Notes: generated by a model not told the origin, from the sequence alone. Counted from the first letter of the stretch, positions 42,067 to 54,010 are shown. The stretch is 64,000 nt of DNA from Leucosporidium creatinivorum (GCA_001600635.1 BCKL01000027.1:323513-387512); one strand, 5' to 3'. A program made the numbers and translations.

Positions 42067-44127
42067 ATGGCTGCAGCCCTTCCAGCTCGCCACATCGTTA
42101 CCAGGAGCACAACTAGGACTTTAGAAGCGGCCGCCAAAGCCGAAGAAGCGGCGGCAGCATTCGACCAGCTTTCAAAGGAGGAGCGTGCTCAGCGACCAGA
42201 AGCGGATGACGAAGGTGAGTAGAGCGCGTAAACGCGTGGGCATAGCGAGTAGCTAGCTGACCTATGCTCTGCTCTGTAGATGAGTGGGTGGACGAGCCGC
42301 CCGAAGTCCAAGCTACCGTCGCCGAACCGCTCGTGAGGGAGAAGGACGGCCTGATGTGCGAGTGCCCCTACCCTTGGCCGGCGTCGTGGAATGAGATAGG
42401 TCCTCCAGAGATCTTGGTGAGTCGCCTCGTGCTTCGATGTAAAGCCATCGCGGCTTACTGACATGCCGAACTCGGACCAGCGCGAAGCTTGGGATGCGCG
42501 ACTCGAGCTGGACGCAGGACTCAATGCGGGTTCGGAAGAAGAGGGGGACTTCGTACAGCAGCCCAAGAGCACGTAAGCGCGCTCTAGGACTGAGCCGAAC
42601 CTCCTCAGGTTGGACGAGCTGACCTTTCGGCGTTCGCAGCAAGAAGCGCAAATACCAGCGCAAGAAGAACGGCTACCGAGCGAGCAAGAACCAAAAGTCC
42701 CAGAACACCCTCGCCACCACCTCGTCCCTTGTCGATGATACCCGTCGCCAGTCCACGGGCTTCGCAGCTCGCCCGAACCTCGTCAAGTCCCTCGATGGAT
42801 CGCCGACCCTCATCAAGTACTCGAAAGCGTGCGTCTGACCCCTCGACCTCTCGCTCTACTTTGCTGACCGCTCACTGTACTACAGCGGTGTCTTCATCTT
42901 TGACGAGGATGGACGACTCGTCGTCGCCGTCTCGGCCTCGAACCCCAAGGCGATTCTCGGCGGACATCGTCGAACGCTGGCTCGCTTGAATCGAGAGTTC
43001 CATGGCGTAGCTTCTAACGGCAAGAACATCAAGCGAGGGCTTCCTTTTAACTATGCGGGAGGGTACCACTCCCAGCAGCGAAGCGTGAGCTCGTCTTTCC
43101 TCCCTCTCTGATCGCCGAGCTTTCGCTCACCTTCTCCACCTCGTTCACAGAGTATGACTGTCTGGCGAGCGGGATCTAAATACATGCATCGCTTTAGAGT
43201 CATCATCAAGCCTGTCGCGTGAGTGGTGGATCTTGCCGTCGCTTCTTTTTCCCACGCCTGCGCCGAGGCCGAGGTCGACTTTTTCGAGCTCTGTGCTGAC
43301 TCGCTTTCCACTTACACAGCGATCGTATGGCATACTACGCGGACAAGTACTTCCCGGGCCAGGCCTACCTCAAGCGCCCCTCCGCCATGTTCGGCAACTG
43401 CGATCTCGCCTGCTGGAACGCGCCTCCGAGGATTCGCAGATGCCCGACGTGCAAGGGACCCGACAGGCAAGGATCAGTCAAGACACGAGAACACCAAGAT
43501 ACCCAAAACGACGTGTTGCGAGTTTGTCAGATTCTGGCTCTTGGTGCGTTGAACCGAGCCGGCTTTCGTCTCGAGATCGAGCCGAGCTGACTCTCCCGCT
43601 TCTCCGACGCTTCATAGGACGTTTCGCATGGGAGTACAGGTGTCTTCTCTACATCAAGGAGCTGAACCTGTTGCTCCAAGTGCGCCTCTTTCGCTTACCT
43701 CTCTCCCAGCGAGCATCTCGCTGACCTCGGCCGCTCGCTCGCTTCGCAGTTCCCTCCCACCACCACCGCCTACCTCGGCTCGTCTCTTTGGACTCACGCC
43801 AATGTCAACCTCGTTGATCATTTCACCGAGGATCAGATTCTCGAGATGACTGGTCGCCCCTACACGCTCGCCATGAACGCCGCCGACGCAGCGATCGAGG
43901 TCCGCTCCTCGCTCACGACCTTCAACCAAGGATCGAGTCGAAGGACCGACATCAACCGCGGAGAGTCGTACACAATCGGTCGACCTGATGCCATGGCCAC
44001 GACGCCAGAGGAGCGTGCAGCGGTCTTCGACTTGAGCTGGCCGAGGAACTCCAAGTTCGCTCGCCCCGAGGAGGGAGAGGAGGAGGAGGGTTGGGAGGAG
44101 GATGAGGTAGATATTGAGCTACGTTAG
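42067..44127 (+). CDS. Unknown multi-exon protein
   Basis: I do not recognise the family. From ATG 42067 (MAAALPARHIVTRSTTRTLE) it has an acidic N-terminus (EADDEDEWVDEPPE), CPYPWPASWNEIGPPEI, a basic patch (KKRKYQRKKNGYRASKNQKS), then an ordered core: GVFIFDEDGRLVVAVSASNP, MTVWRAGSKYMHRFRVIIKP, RMAYYADKYFPGQAYLKRP, a Cys-containing piece (CWNAPPRIRRCPTCKG), WEYRCLLYIKELNLLLQ and a C-terminal acidic tail (EEGEEEEGWEEDEVDI). About nine exons with consistent phases. Some neighbours resemble domesticated mobile-element proteins of basidiomycetes in style, but I see no transposase motif and assign no function. Confidence 0.6.
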
Positions 44128-47038
44128 TTTGATGAATGGTATTGCGTGTATCCCACTTTACCACTTTACTTGCGGGGGACTTGAAGCGAGCGAGCGAGGA
44201 GCTTGGCGAAGGCTGATCAACAGCCTTCCGGCCCAATTGCTTGCCCACGGAGCCGCTGTCCTCCCTAGCGAACCTGCTTCACAGCTCGACGCGGTACGCC
44301 GGGGAGCATAACCGGACATTCCTGCTGTGAGCTTGCGAGCGCGACCAGCCCCAACGCTGAACTCCGAGACCTGGCCTTATTCAGCTTCATGCCACCTCGC
44401 CCGAGCTAGAGCTCGGACCCGGCAGCTACATTGGACTCGTCGCAACAGCTGACCCTCCGCAAGAGGAGCAAGAAGCGCGAGCTTGACTGGCAGCAGCAGC
44501 TCGGTCAGTGGTCACGCCGAGCTCGACGAGTGCGAGAGCCTCGAGAGCGGTCTCCAGAGCGCAGAACAGAGCCTTGACGGCTGCGAAAAGATCTGAGATC
44601 ATCCCTACCGCGCTACAGCAAAGTCGCGGAGAGCGAGGGACAGAAGAGCAGGAAGTGACGAGGGATTGGATCGCTCCCAGGGTCTCGCTCCTGCCATCAC
44701 CTCGCATCTCTCTGCCTCGATCATTCGAGGATGCTACTTAGCCACATGAGACATCGCTGGATTCATGCTATCTCTTCGCCTGTAGCACGGGTGCTGAGGC
44801 GCTGTCTGTAGGCTAGCTGCCGCTTCAGCCGGGGCGCTCCTTCAAGTCAAGTATGTGGCATCCGAGTAGCGAGCAGTCGGGGAGGTGAGTCAAGCGCTTC
44901 TCTAGCTGATCTTGTAGCTCTGCTGCTCGTCAGGACTTGCTCGAGAGCCACAGCTGACCCACATCCCATCGCCAGAGGGTCGCCGCCGTCTTCGCCCTGT
45001 ACTCGCCGCTGAGCAGAGCTGTAGGACTTCCCCTCAGTCCTCACACCATTGCGAGAGTAAACTACTGTTTAGGGTGAGCTCAGAGTACCTGCAGCGTCGA
45101 CCGAGCTGAGCCCGGCTGACCCTCTTTCTCACAACGAGCACCGTTCGGCCTAAGTGTACCGCAAAACGAGACCAAACTGGTCCCTACTGAGCATTTCGAA
45201 GGCGTAGCTTCGCAGAGATAACTAAATGAATGAATGAGTGGGGAGAAAGAACTACACAAATGAGGAAAGGAGAGTCGAGCGAAGCGAGAGGGAGGTGGGA
45301 GGGAAGATCAAAAGCGAAGAGGGCGCTGCTCTGAGTCTGAGTGAGCGAAGCGAAGGTGGTTAGTACGCTGTGATACAGCTGTGACCAACCACGCGAGCAG
45401 CGCGAGCTCACCTGAGTGAGCGAAGCGAAGGCTGAGGCTGCTGATGATCTCGGAGANGGAGAGCGCGGGGGCGGTCTGTAGGAGNAGGGATCGTTAGCTG
45501 ACAGAGCCTGAGCTGCTGAGCGAACGAAGACCTACGTCGAGGAGACNAGGNAAGGCGGAAGNAGAGCTCGAGGAGGNCGGACGACTTGAGCGGGCNTCTG
45601 TGCGTCGAGAGCGAAGTCAGCAGGAGCCTGAGCGCCGAGCTAAGATGAAAGCATACAGGAAGAGCCTGCANTGGAGTAGCGACGACGGACGACGATGAGG
45701 AGAGAGAGGAAGAGTCGACTGGCGTCGCCCACCGAGTTGGACCGCCTCTTGGAGCCAACGAGGCTTGTCGCTCAANACGAGCGTGAGATGGCTGCTCGGT
45801 TGGAAGTGAGCGACTGCGGTGCGGGCTCGGGAGCCTGAGCGGNCGTACCANGGTACANNACAAGCCCAAGCGCGGGCGCTCGAGGCATGCGAAGGAAGAG
45901 GAAGGGGACGACCGAGGGTCTGCGAGACGAAGAGCTCGAGGTCAGTGGTTGACCGGAGAGAGCGAGGGCNCTGGGCCCGGAACTGCAGCGCTANCGGNGT
46001 AGANCTGGACTCCGGAGAGCCGACTTGAGGTCNCGGAAGACCAACNCCTNAGCGCCTGCGCCTGAGCGCCCAAGTCCGAGTTCGGCGAAGCCCTGGGGCT
46101 GACTCCGGAGAGCGGGCAGACCGGAGCCAGCGGCGACCTGGGTCACGAGAAGATGGAGACGAACGTACAGAAGCATCGTAGTGAGAACTGATGCGCCAGC
46201 TCCCGTCCATCTCGCCCGCCAGCGAATACCGATCCTCTCGCTCGGCGCAGATGCTCTCGCCATGCTCCCGTGCGCCCCTCAGCGACTCGAGGTTTCGGGA
46301 AAGACAAGTTGGCTTGGACGGTAAGAAGCTACTTTACGAGCAGGTCTTCGCTGTGCTTGGTACCTTGCCGCCTACGAGTAGCCTCATCGCCGAGCTCGAC
46401 TTTCGCATCCGACTAACTCTCGCTCATCTCCTCCCCCACAGAGCTCGGTCATCGACACCTCGCTCGCCGATACCCGCATCCGCTTGCTCTGGGCCGACGT
46501 GTATCATTCCCCCGTGGCCGACGTCGGCTCCGACCGCTACCGCAAGGCCGACGACTCAAGCAACGTTCCCTGAGAGGAGCTGCTCAGCGCTACCAACACG
46601 CCCTACGCTCGCTCGATCCCTCTCGAGCACCCTCTTGCTCCTCCGCGCTGTACTCCTCAAAGCCTTCAGTGAGCCTTGCCCGAGACGGATGTCAATGAGC
46701 TCGCCGTGCTCGGGAGCGGCATCTGATCGTTGCTCTTCAACTCTGCGAAATCATGATGTACGTGGCTAGTCTCGAGCGATCCTTAGGGTCAGCGCTAACT
46801 CGAGTCTATCTCACTACAGCTACCCGTGCTATCAGGCGTCAATGGCCGACCCTGAGGCCAGTGAGCGAGATCTCGGCACTGGACTCAGCGGCTCGGCACA
46901 CACTCTCTGGCAGATGGGATGACCCTCGTCACTGCAGTCAGCTTCAATTGAACGGTTAGAATCTGTGCTCTTGCTGTCTGCCAGCCTACTGCTTGCGTGT
47001 CCCTTCTACCATGACCGACACGCTCGGCCGACACCTCC
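44128..47038. other. Gene-poor stretch with clustered Ns
   Basis: No confident gene. About 25 single Ns fall at 45457-46049, so the sequence is unreliable there. Short GAGTGAGCGAAGCGAAGG units occur at about 45339 and 45414, and ACTCCGGAGAGC twice near 46008 and 46102. A possible coding relic lies at 46297-46680. ORFs elsewhere have no recognisable products. Confidence 0.5.
46297..46680 (+). pseudogene. Possible coding relic
   Basis: A spliced reading joins FGKDKLAWT to SSVIDTSLADTRIRLLWADV over a GTAAGA-AG intron with CTAAC branch site, then meets a stop after DDSSNVP. The same frame continues beyond it as EELLSATNTPYARSIPLEHP. The pattern suggests a gene with an inactivating stop, but the family is unknown and chance is possible. 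Confidence 0.3.
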
Positions 47039-47254
47039 ATGTCGAAACGAGTGAGAGGCTTGCGAAGGAGCTGAGTACCGCCTGAAGCTGCTGTAAGGCC
47101 TGTAGATCGCTTCTAGGAGCCCCAGCACCCTCGGAGACCTTTCGAGCTGGTGGTGAGAACATCGCGACGAATCGACTTTCGCGACGGCGCCGAAAAGTGG
47201 CATTTTACGATCATGAGTAGGGCCTTTTTCGACCCCTTTCAAAAAACATCAAGA

Positions 47255-47336
47255 GCTCTGATAGCTCAGTGGTAGAGCGGGCGACTCCAGCTAATGGTAC
47301 ATCGTCAGGTCGGGCGTTCAATCCGCTCTCGGGGCT
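47255..47336 (+). tRNA. tRNA-Trp(CCA) with 10-nt intron (right copy)
   Basis: Identical to the left copy: complete cloverleaf, anticodon CCA with intron CTAATGGTAC after position 37, and downstream TTTCTTTTTT terminator. Position 73 reads T. Because both copies are identical, they were duplicated or homogenised recently. Confidence 0.75.
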
Positions 47337-47407
47337 TGCATTTCTTTTTTGGCTCCCTCGGCGCCGAGCAGCTCCTAGGGCTCGGAGGAGGCTGAAACGC
47401 TCTTTTT

Positions 47408-47490
47408 GCCCACTCTATACCTCTACAGGCGGGCGATCAGATGGTTCCATCGTCAGGTCGGGCGTTCAATCCGCTCTCGGGACTACCTTT
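47408..47490 (+). pseudogene. Decayed tRNA-like copy
   Basis: Same degenerate tRNA 3' half as in the left arm, followed by TTTTT. The 5' acceptor strand and D-arm do not pair. Confidence 0.6.
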
Positions 47491-48066
47491 TTGCTCGTTC
47501 GGTAGGGTTCAGTAGCGCCGTAAAAGCACCGCGAGTCCTCATTTTTTTGCCAACTGCTGCCTGTACCATTAGAGTGCATACATCCCGAGAGAAAAAGGGC
47601 CGAACTGCGAGTTCAGCCCCTCTCTCCTCCACACGGACGTTGGTACCCCTCGGCGCTTTGACTTCTGTGCGGGTCATCTCTGGCCTGCTTGCCTTCTCAA
47701 CGCTGTAATATCGTAGCTCAGTCGATCGGCTGCTGTAATCCACTCGAGAGCGTGATCCTCTCTCTCATAGTACGAGTCCCAGCAGCCGCAGCCCACCTCA
47801 AACCGGAGGAGCTGGGAGGTTCAACTCCGGCGGCGCCGAGCTGGCGATTCGAAGCCTGCAATCTGGCAGCTCCTTGGTTCAGCGTACAGTGCTCCAGCTC
47901 AACCAAGGCAGTAAGTAGCCTCCATTGTGATGTCTCCGCACACATCCCTCACAAGCTCGGCTACAGAGCTGCCCCTGCTCGCCGAACTTGACTTGAACGA
48001 GGTCGGCGCCGAGGTCGAAGTCTCGCTTTGTCCTGAGCGACACTGTCGACAAACAACAGCTTCACA

Positions 48067-51000
48067 TTACCACCCACCACCAAGCTGATCTAACAATGAT
48101 GACATCTGCGCTCCTCCTCCAATCTGTGCTCCCTGATACGGCGCTTCCTGCTGACCCGGCCACCCACCCTGCACAGGCGCCGCTCCCTGCGCCGGCAGCT
48201 GGAACGACGTAGCAGGCGCCTGCACCTGGCCGAACGGGTTCCAAAACTCGAGCGCCTCGCCGTTCAGCGGCCCGCTGAGATCCTGAAAGAAGGAGAGCGA
48301 GAGGTCGTCGGCACCGCTCGTCGTGCTCGGGAATGGCCAGGGATTGTTAAAGTCGAAGGAGGAGGCGATGGGGATCTGTTCTGGAGCGAGAGGGGCGGAG
48401 GAGATGGCCGTGGGAGGTAGAGGAGGGAAGAGGGGAGGAACGCGAAGTGTTGACGTGCTGGGAATGTTGCGAGTCGGCGGAGGGGTACCTCGATGCGGCG
48501 CCGTTTGGGTATTGAGGGAGCGAGAGATGCGCTGCAGGACATCTGCGAACGTCTCCACCTCGGCCTCGTCCTCTGGGTCCATCGGTACGCCTCCCGAAGC
48601 GGCGAGGAGAGCCTGCGCTGCTCGACCGACTCGGCGAGATTCCTCGGCGCGGAAGAGGCCTGTCATGATCTTGGATCCCTGCTCCACGACAGCGCGAAGC
48701 GATTCGCTGGTGATCTCGGAGCTGCGCGAGAAGATCTCGGCGGCGAGGTTGAGGACGTCCTTCTTGGAGTCGATCTCCGAGGCGGAGGCGTCGTGGTCGA
48801 TGGACTGAAAGAGGTCATTGAAGAGGACGAGGGCGGCACCTGTGGGTGGAAGGTGTCAGCTCAGGGTCTTGTGGAGCTCAGCGAAGCAAGACTCGAGCGC
48901 ACCCATGACCTGCGAGCAAGGCTATGGTCAGCGAACTGCTCTGAAGGGCGAGCAACAGCAACATACATGAGAGTAGGTGTACCAGATATCACGAGTAGCG
49001 TCCGCGATGTTGTGAGTCGAGACCACCACGACCCTCGCGCTCTTGATGCACGCGTCCTGCGAGAGCCGAGCGAGTCAGCAAGGCGCCGAGTGGGGCGAAG
49101 GAAGCAGAAGTGCACTCACGGTGGAGAAGCGGTACTTGGCTTGAGAGTAGCCCTGTTGAAGGAGCAGAGCAAAGGTGGTGAGCGCTAGTTCTCCCGAAGA
49201 GGATAGGCGGAGAGAGGAAAGAGAAACCTACGCGAGTCGAAAACGGACGATGAAGGCGGAAGATCCTGTTGTGCAGTCCCTCGAGGGCGAAATGACGTTG
49301 GAAGCGAAGCATCGGCTGCTCAATCTCCTCGGCGCTACTTTCGAGGGTCCAGCGATCCGGCAGCGAGTCGAGGCTACGAAGGCAACCGGTGTCAGCGCTG
49401 CCTCTCCCCCACGATGTCTGCGATTGACTCACATGCTCCGATATCCTCGATCCAGCTCGAGCACGGTCTCATAGGTGACGTCCCTCGTCAACACGACGGC
49501 GTCGAAGACCTTTCGGACTTGACGAGACATGGCGATGCGCACGCGGTCGGAGGAGGAGTCGGTGAGGACGGAGTGAGGGGAAGGGTTGACGCGCCAGTCG
49601 ATTGAGCTGAGGTCGCTGTCGTTGAGGTTGAGTGGGTCATCCGTATCGACTGGAGAAACGAGGCGAGGTCAGCTCGGCGTTCATCGAGCGGGAAGGAGGA
49701 AGCGAGCATACAGTGAAACGGCGAGATGAGGTAGCTTCGGTTTTTGCTCGACGCGCCGAGCCAGTCCTGGTACACGAGCACTCCCCACAGCCTCTTGGCC
49801 GACTCCCTCTTGAGCGAGTTCTTGCCGGGCGGAAAGGCGGGGTCGTCTTGCGGGGGCATCGTTTCGGGGTTGGAGCCGAGGAGATGGAGACCGAGTACTT
49901 GAGCGAGTCGGATGGCGCCAGCTAGCCAAGTAACGAGCTGCGCCGGTTGGCCGCGGTTGGAGGAGCAGAGTTGGAGGTACTGAGTGAAGAGGACGATGGT
50001 CTACAAGTGACGAGAGGCGGTCAGGAAGGGAGCGACGGAAGAGCAATGTAAATATGCTCACCTGGATCGTTCGTATCCGGGGTACTGTCTCCCACTCGGC
50101 GAGAGTCAGTGCCCTCTGCGCCGCTGCGAACCATCGTTCGGGCAATGCTCGAAGCTGCTCCTCGGTGAAGACGTTGAGAGGGCTCGGTGCGCCTGCTTGG
50201 GTCGGATCGAGCGAGAGGGGCGAGCGAGAAGTGTGGGTACTGTCGAGAGCGACGCAGATGACCTGCGAGAGGGCGAGATGAGTTCAGCGAGCCGTCCGAG
50301 CAAGAGTCGAGAGCAAAGCACACCATGAGTAGCAGACCGATGAAGAGAGGGTCAACCTCGTCACTCCTTCCAGCATCGCATAGGTCGTGAAAGGCGTCGA
50401 GTTCGATGAGGAATCTGCGCGAAAGGCGATCAGGTCAGCTCGGCGCTGGGGAAGCTCGACCGAAACGACTCACGTTGGTGCATGAAGGTGATGGAACAGC
50501 CAAGAGACCCTCCCAAAGTAAAGGTTGACGAGATGCACGACACTCTGCCGATTCGGCAGCGCCCTGTAGATCTTTCTTAACTCCTCCCTCCTCGCCTGCT
50601 CGACCTCGGCGGGGGTGGCATCGAACTCGACATTGAGGTGCGCCTTGGAGAAGGTGTCGTGCGGTCGTTCGGCGGCGATGATGGAGGTGAGAGCCTTGGT
50701 GAGCTCCAGGGCGGGCGCTCCGAACCGAGTCTGCGAGCGAGCGCTGCTGGCGCCGGCCATTCCTCCTCCCGTCCCTCCGACCGTCAGCCCTGGTCGAGCT
50801 CCCGGCGCCTTCTTCTCCCCACCTCCTCCTCCTCCGCCCAGTCGCCCTCCGAATACTCCATTCTCGAGATTGACCGCCGCATCCTCGGTATCCGAGAACG
50901 TCTCCTCCTTCCCCTGCTCCCTCCCGACCCCTGCTCCCCCTCCTCCAGCAATGAATTTCCTATTCGGATCCCCATAGCTCGTTTCCTGCCCTCCATAAGC

Positions 51001-51669
51001 CAAAGGCCGAAAGCTGGCGAGGTTCGGCGGTAGAGTCTTGAGGTAAGCCTCGACGTGAGCGAGGCGAGCTACGACGGCATCGAGGTCGGCGGTTCGGGCA
51101 ATGGAAGGGGGAAGGAATCCGTCGCCGTTGCCTGTGCCGGAGAAAATGTCCCAGGTGCAGGTCGAAGAGGCGCCTCGTTCTGTAGCGGACGGATGATCGT
51201 TAGCCGGCTTCCCAGGAGGCAAAGGAGCGTGAAGAAGGAGACGTGCTGCTGCAGGGTCCACAGGACGGCATGGCGCGGTCGCACTGCAGTGAGAGGAAGA
51301 TCAGATATGGTACAGCTTCCCAGTTGTCCGTCTAGCTCTGAACTGACCTTAATCTTCCTCCTCTGCTCGCAGCGAAGGCGACCAAACAAGCCGGGAGGTG
51401 GGGTCAGCCTTCTGCAGTCCTACATCACTGGAAGCAGGGCTCACCTTGCACTCCTTACAGCTCAATGCCATCCTATTCCTCTTGGCCTTCCTCCCCTCCC
51501 CTCCCTCGCCATCCTCATCCTCCTCACTCGACTCGTCCTCCTTGCTCGCTTTCGATCCCTTGCCTTTGCTGCTCCCTCCTGCTCCCTTCTTGCGCTTTGC
51601 TGGAGCTACAGAGGAGCCAGAAGGTGAATGCTGCATCCCTGTTGCTGTTGGTGGTGGTCCGCCGTCCAT
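48067..51669 (-). CDS. Zn2Cys6 fungal transcription factor
   Basis: Binuclear zinc cluster regulator. ATG 51669 (MDGGPPPTATGMQHSPSG), then a Lys/Glu-rich stretch and the cluster built from three exons: ALSCKECK, RRKIK (15-nt exon 51348-51362) and CDRAMPSCGPC, with correct spacing Cx2Cx6C...Cx2C. ERGASSTCTWD should hold the sixth Cys, but the GT-AG intron that joins it is off by one in phase, so there is a possible base error near 51180-51290. A Gly-rich linker and the fungal-specific transcription factor middle homology region follow (HLVNLYFGRVSWLFHHLHAP, WLAGAIRLAQVLGLHLLG, LKRESAKRLWGVLVYQDWL). The C-terminus is Gln/Pro-rich and ends SLLDQLGGGW. About twelve exons. Targets unknown. Confidence 0.82.
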
Positions 51670-51966
51670 GGCGAAGCGAGCTGAGAAACGAGGAGAGACG
51701 CAGGAGGGAGAGCTTCGAGGCGGGCGAGCTCCGATCGAGGCGAGACGGAGGAAGCCGAGTCGAAGTGAGACGAGCTGTAGCTTGGTGGAAGGGCTAGTAT
51801 GGAAGATGAACTATGTTTGAAGCTGTATAGCAGGAGCAAGACCTCTGTACAGCTCTCGTCTGCTCTTAACGGCTCGGCCGAAGCACGTCCCTCTTCGGCG
51901 ACTCAGGTAGCTCGCTGTCAGCGCGGCGCAGCATGATCCCAGTGTCCGTTTCAACGTTCTCCCGTC

Positions 51967-54010
51967 TCATCTCCACCGATACAGCTCCCCCTTCCTCAAA
52001 TTGGCCCACTTACTCGCGCCATACTCCAAGCAATTCTGCCTCGAATCCAACCCTCCCATCCCCCTCGCCACACTCTCCACAATAGCCCCCTGCTCGCCCT
52101 TCTTCCTATCCCCGCTCAACTCCCAGAACATGGCTCCGCCCATCCCATTCACTCGGATGAACTCGGCTTTAGCAGCAGTGCAGGCGGGAGTGTCGTAGGT
52201 GATGAACTCGCGTTTGGTGGGATCGTAGGAGGAGGAGACGACGAGTTGGGGGTCGAACGACTCGGTGGCACCGGGGAGAGGGAGTGCGCGGTAGTCGTAG
52301 GTACCTGTTGGAACGCGAACGAGTCGTCAGCTTTCGAATCTCATGCTCGGCGTTCGCAAGTTCCGACTCACCAGCCTCCCAGCTGCCCTCTCCAACGCCC
52401 TGATAGCTCGATCCCGGTCCATCAGTGTTTAAGAAGCTCCTTCCGTACAGCGGGATCCCCATCACCAGCTTTCCGATGGCAACGCCCTCCGCCGTAAAGT
52501 GTCGAATTGCTCGGTCGGTGGAGAGAGCGGTGGGAGTGCCGTTGTCGAAGAGGGCGGCTTGATGCCCAGCGGTCGAGTCCCACGAGCCGGCGTAGTCGTA
52601 GCTGTGGAGGTGAGGGAGAGAGGATGGAGGTCAGTGTGTGACAAGAAGGCGAGAGGAGGACGACCATCGACGAACGCCATCAGATTCCAGAACGAGAGGT
52701 ACCTAGAAGCGAGGCGCGTCAGTTAGTCAGTTAGGAAGGAGAAGTGGAAAAGACGAGAGGGCCAGCTCACTGATCCATCTCGCTAATCCTGAGCTTCTCG
52801 TAATTGCTCGATCCGCACGGCTGTTCGGTGCCGAGAGTCAGCTCTCACGTTCCCCATTCGACGAGGGTAGTCCAGACTCACCGCCGCAATGGTAAGCTCA
52901 AATCCCTGCTCCACAGACCTCCCCTTCTTCTCTGCATGTCGGTCCAAGCCTTGTCGAAGATCTCGGAGCAGCTCGACGTAGTTGACCGCTTCGGCGTCGT
53001 TCTTGGGGTACTCCCTGTAATTGCGAGAGCTTGTCAGCTGGAGAAGAGACACCTGAGAGGTATATAAGGAGCTCACCAGTCGACATCGAGCCCATCAAAG
53101 CCATAATCCTCGAGCAGCTTGATCGACGACGAGACGAAGGTGTCCCTTCCCTGCTGAGTCGAGGCTGGACCAGCAAAGTTGGCCGAGTAGGTCCATCCGC
53201 CGATGGAGAGCATGACTGTGCGAGTGCGAACGGGAGAGCGAGCCAGTCAGCGACTGCGAAGCCGCCTCGGAGCTGGCAGAGCCCACTCACTCTTGAGATG
53301 TCGGTGCTTCTTCTTCATCAAGTACAAGGCTTTCAGATTACCGTACAGGTTCTCGTTGGCGTTCTCGTCATTCCACGAGTCTCCAGGGTAGTGGATCTGC
53401 ACCTCTCCGAGCATCAGCCTCAGACTCGGGGCGCGAAGAGATGTCGCCGAGCTCACCTGCTCATCAGCCCAAGCGTCCGTCAAATGCACCTCGCCGCTCT
53501 CGGGCTTGATATTCGCGAAAGAGTAGAGGATGTGGGTTAGAGACTCGGCCTGTAGAGAGACGAGGATGGTCAGTCGTGATGTAGCTTTCGAGGAGGAGGG
53601 ACGCCGACGAACGGGAACTTGATCCTCGAAGGGCTTGTATCCTCGAGCGTAGATGCCCCCTGCAAGCCGTGATCGTTAGCGATGCTTGACTGTGACCTCG
53701 AGCAGAGCCTACAGTTGGTGAAGTAGCCGACGTTGACCTTGCCGTTCGGTCTGGGGAAGCTGGTCATAGCAGCAGCGGGCCAAGTAGATGGTCTGAGGGC
53801 GTCGGTGGTGGTTGGGCGAGTGCTTTGGAAAGTGTAGGAGCTGTTTCGGAAGAGCAAGAGAAGCCCGACGAAGAGGGCGAGAAGCGAGAGGGAGCGGCGG
53901 TGCGCGTGCTCGGGCGGTGTGGGAGCTTTAGAGGGAGGGAAGGAGGCTGCAGGGGATTGAGGAAGCGAGAGAAGTGGTTCTGTGAGCTGTAGGTGTTTGT
54001 CGCTGCTCAT
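51967..54010 (-). CDS. Membrane-anchored GH18 chitinase
   Basis: Family 18 glycoside hydrolase cleaving chitin, probably in cell-wall remodelling. The N-terminus ([18 protein letters not shown]) is cytoplasmic-like and is followed by a transmembrane segment [15 protein letters not shown], so it looks like a type II anchored enzyme rather than a secreted one. Catalytic domain: [32 protein letters not shown], catalytic DGLDVDWEYP (DxxDxDxE; an intron splits the Trp codon), [13 protein letters not shown] and [13 protein letters not shown]. It ends [17 protein letters not shown] without a chitin-binding module. About ten exons. It is divergent, 110 bp, from the PITH gene. Confidence 0.9.

Larger units (their letters stand above)
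47039..47986 (-). repeat. Right arm of 0.95-kb inverted repeat
   Basis: Reverse complement of 26959-27907. Identity looks near complete across the tRNA genes and flanks; the last 90 bp differ at a patch near 47067-47093. It ends abruptly at 47986, 81 bp from the stop of the transcription-factor gene, with unrelated flanks on both sides compared with the left arm. Confidence 0.92.

Noticed and set aside
45400-46210. Minus-strand ORFs with many X residues
   Set aside because: The region has clustered Ns and no recognisable protein or consistent splice sites.
26959-47986. LTR retrotransposon or composite transposon
   Set aside because: Arms are inverted, not direct, the inner block holds ordinary genes, and no transposase, integrase or target duplication is seen.
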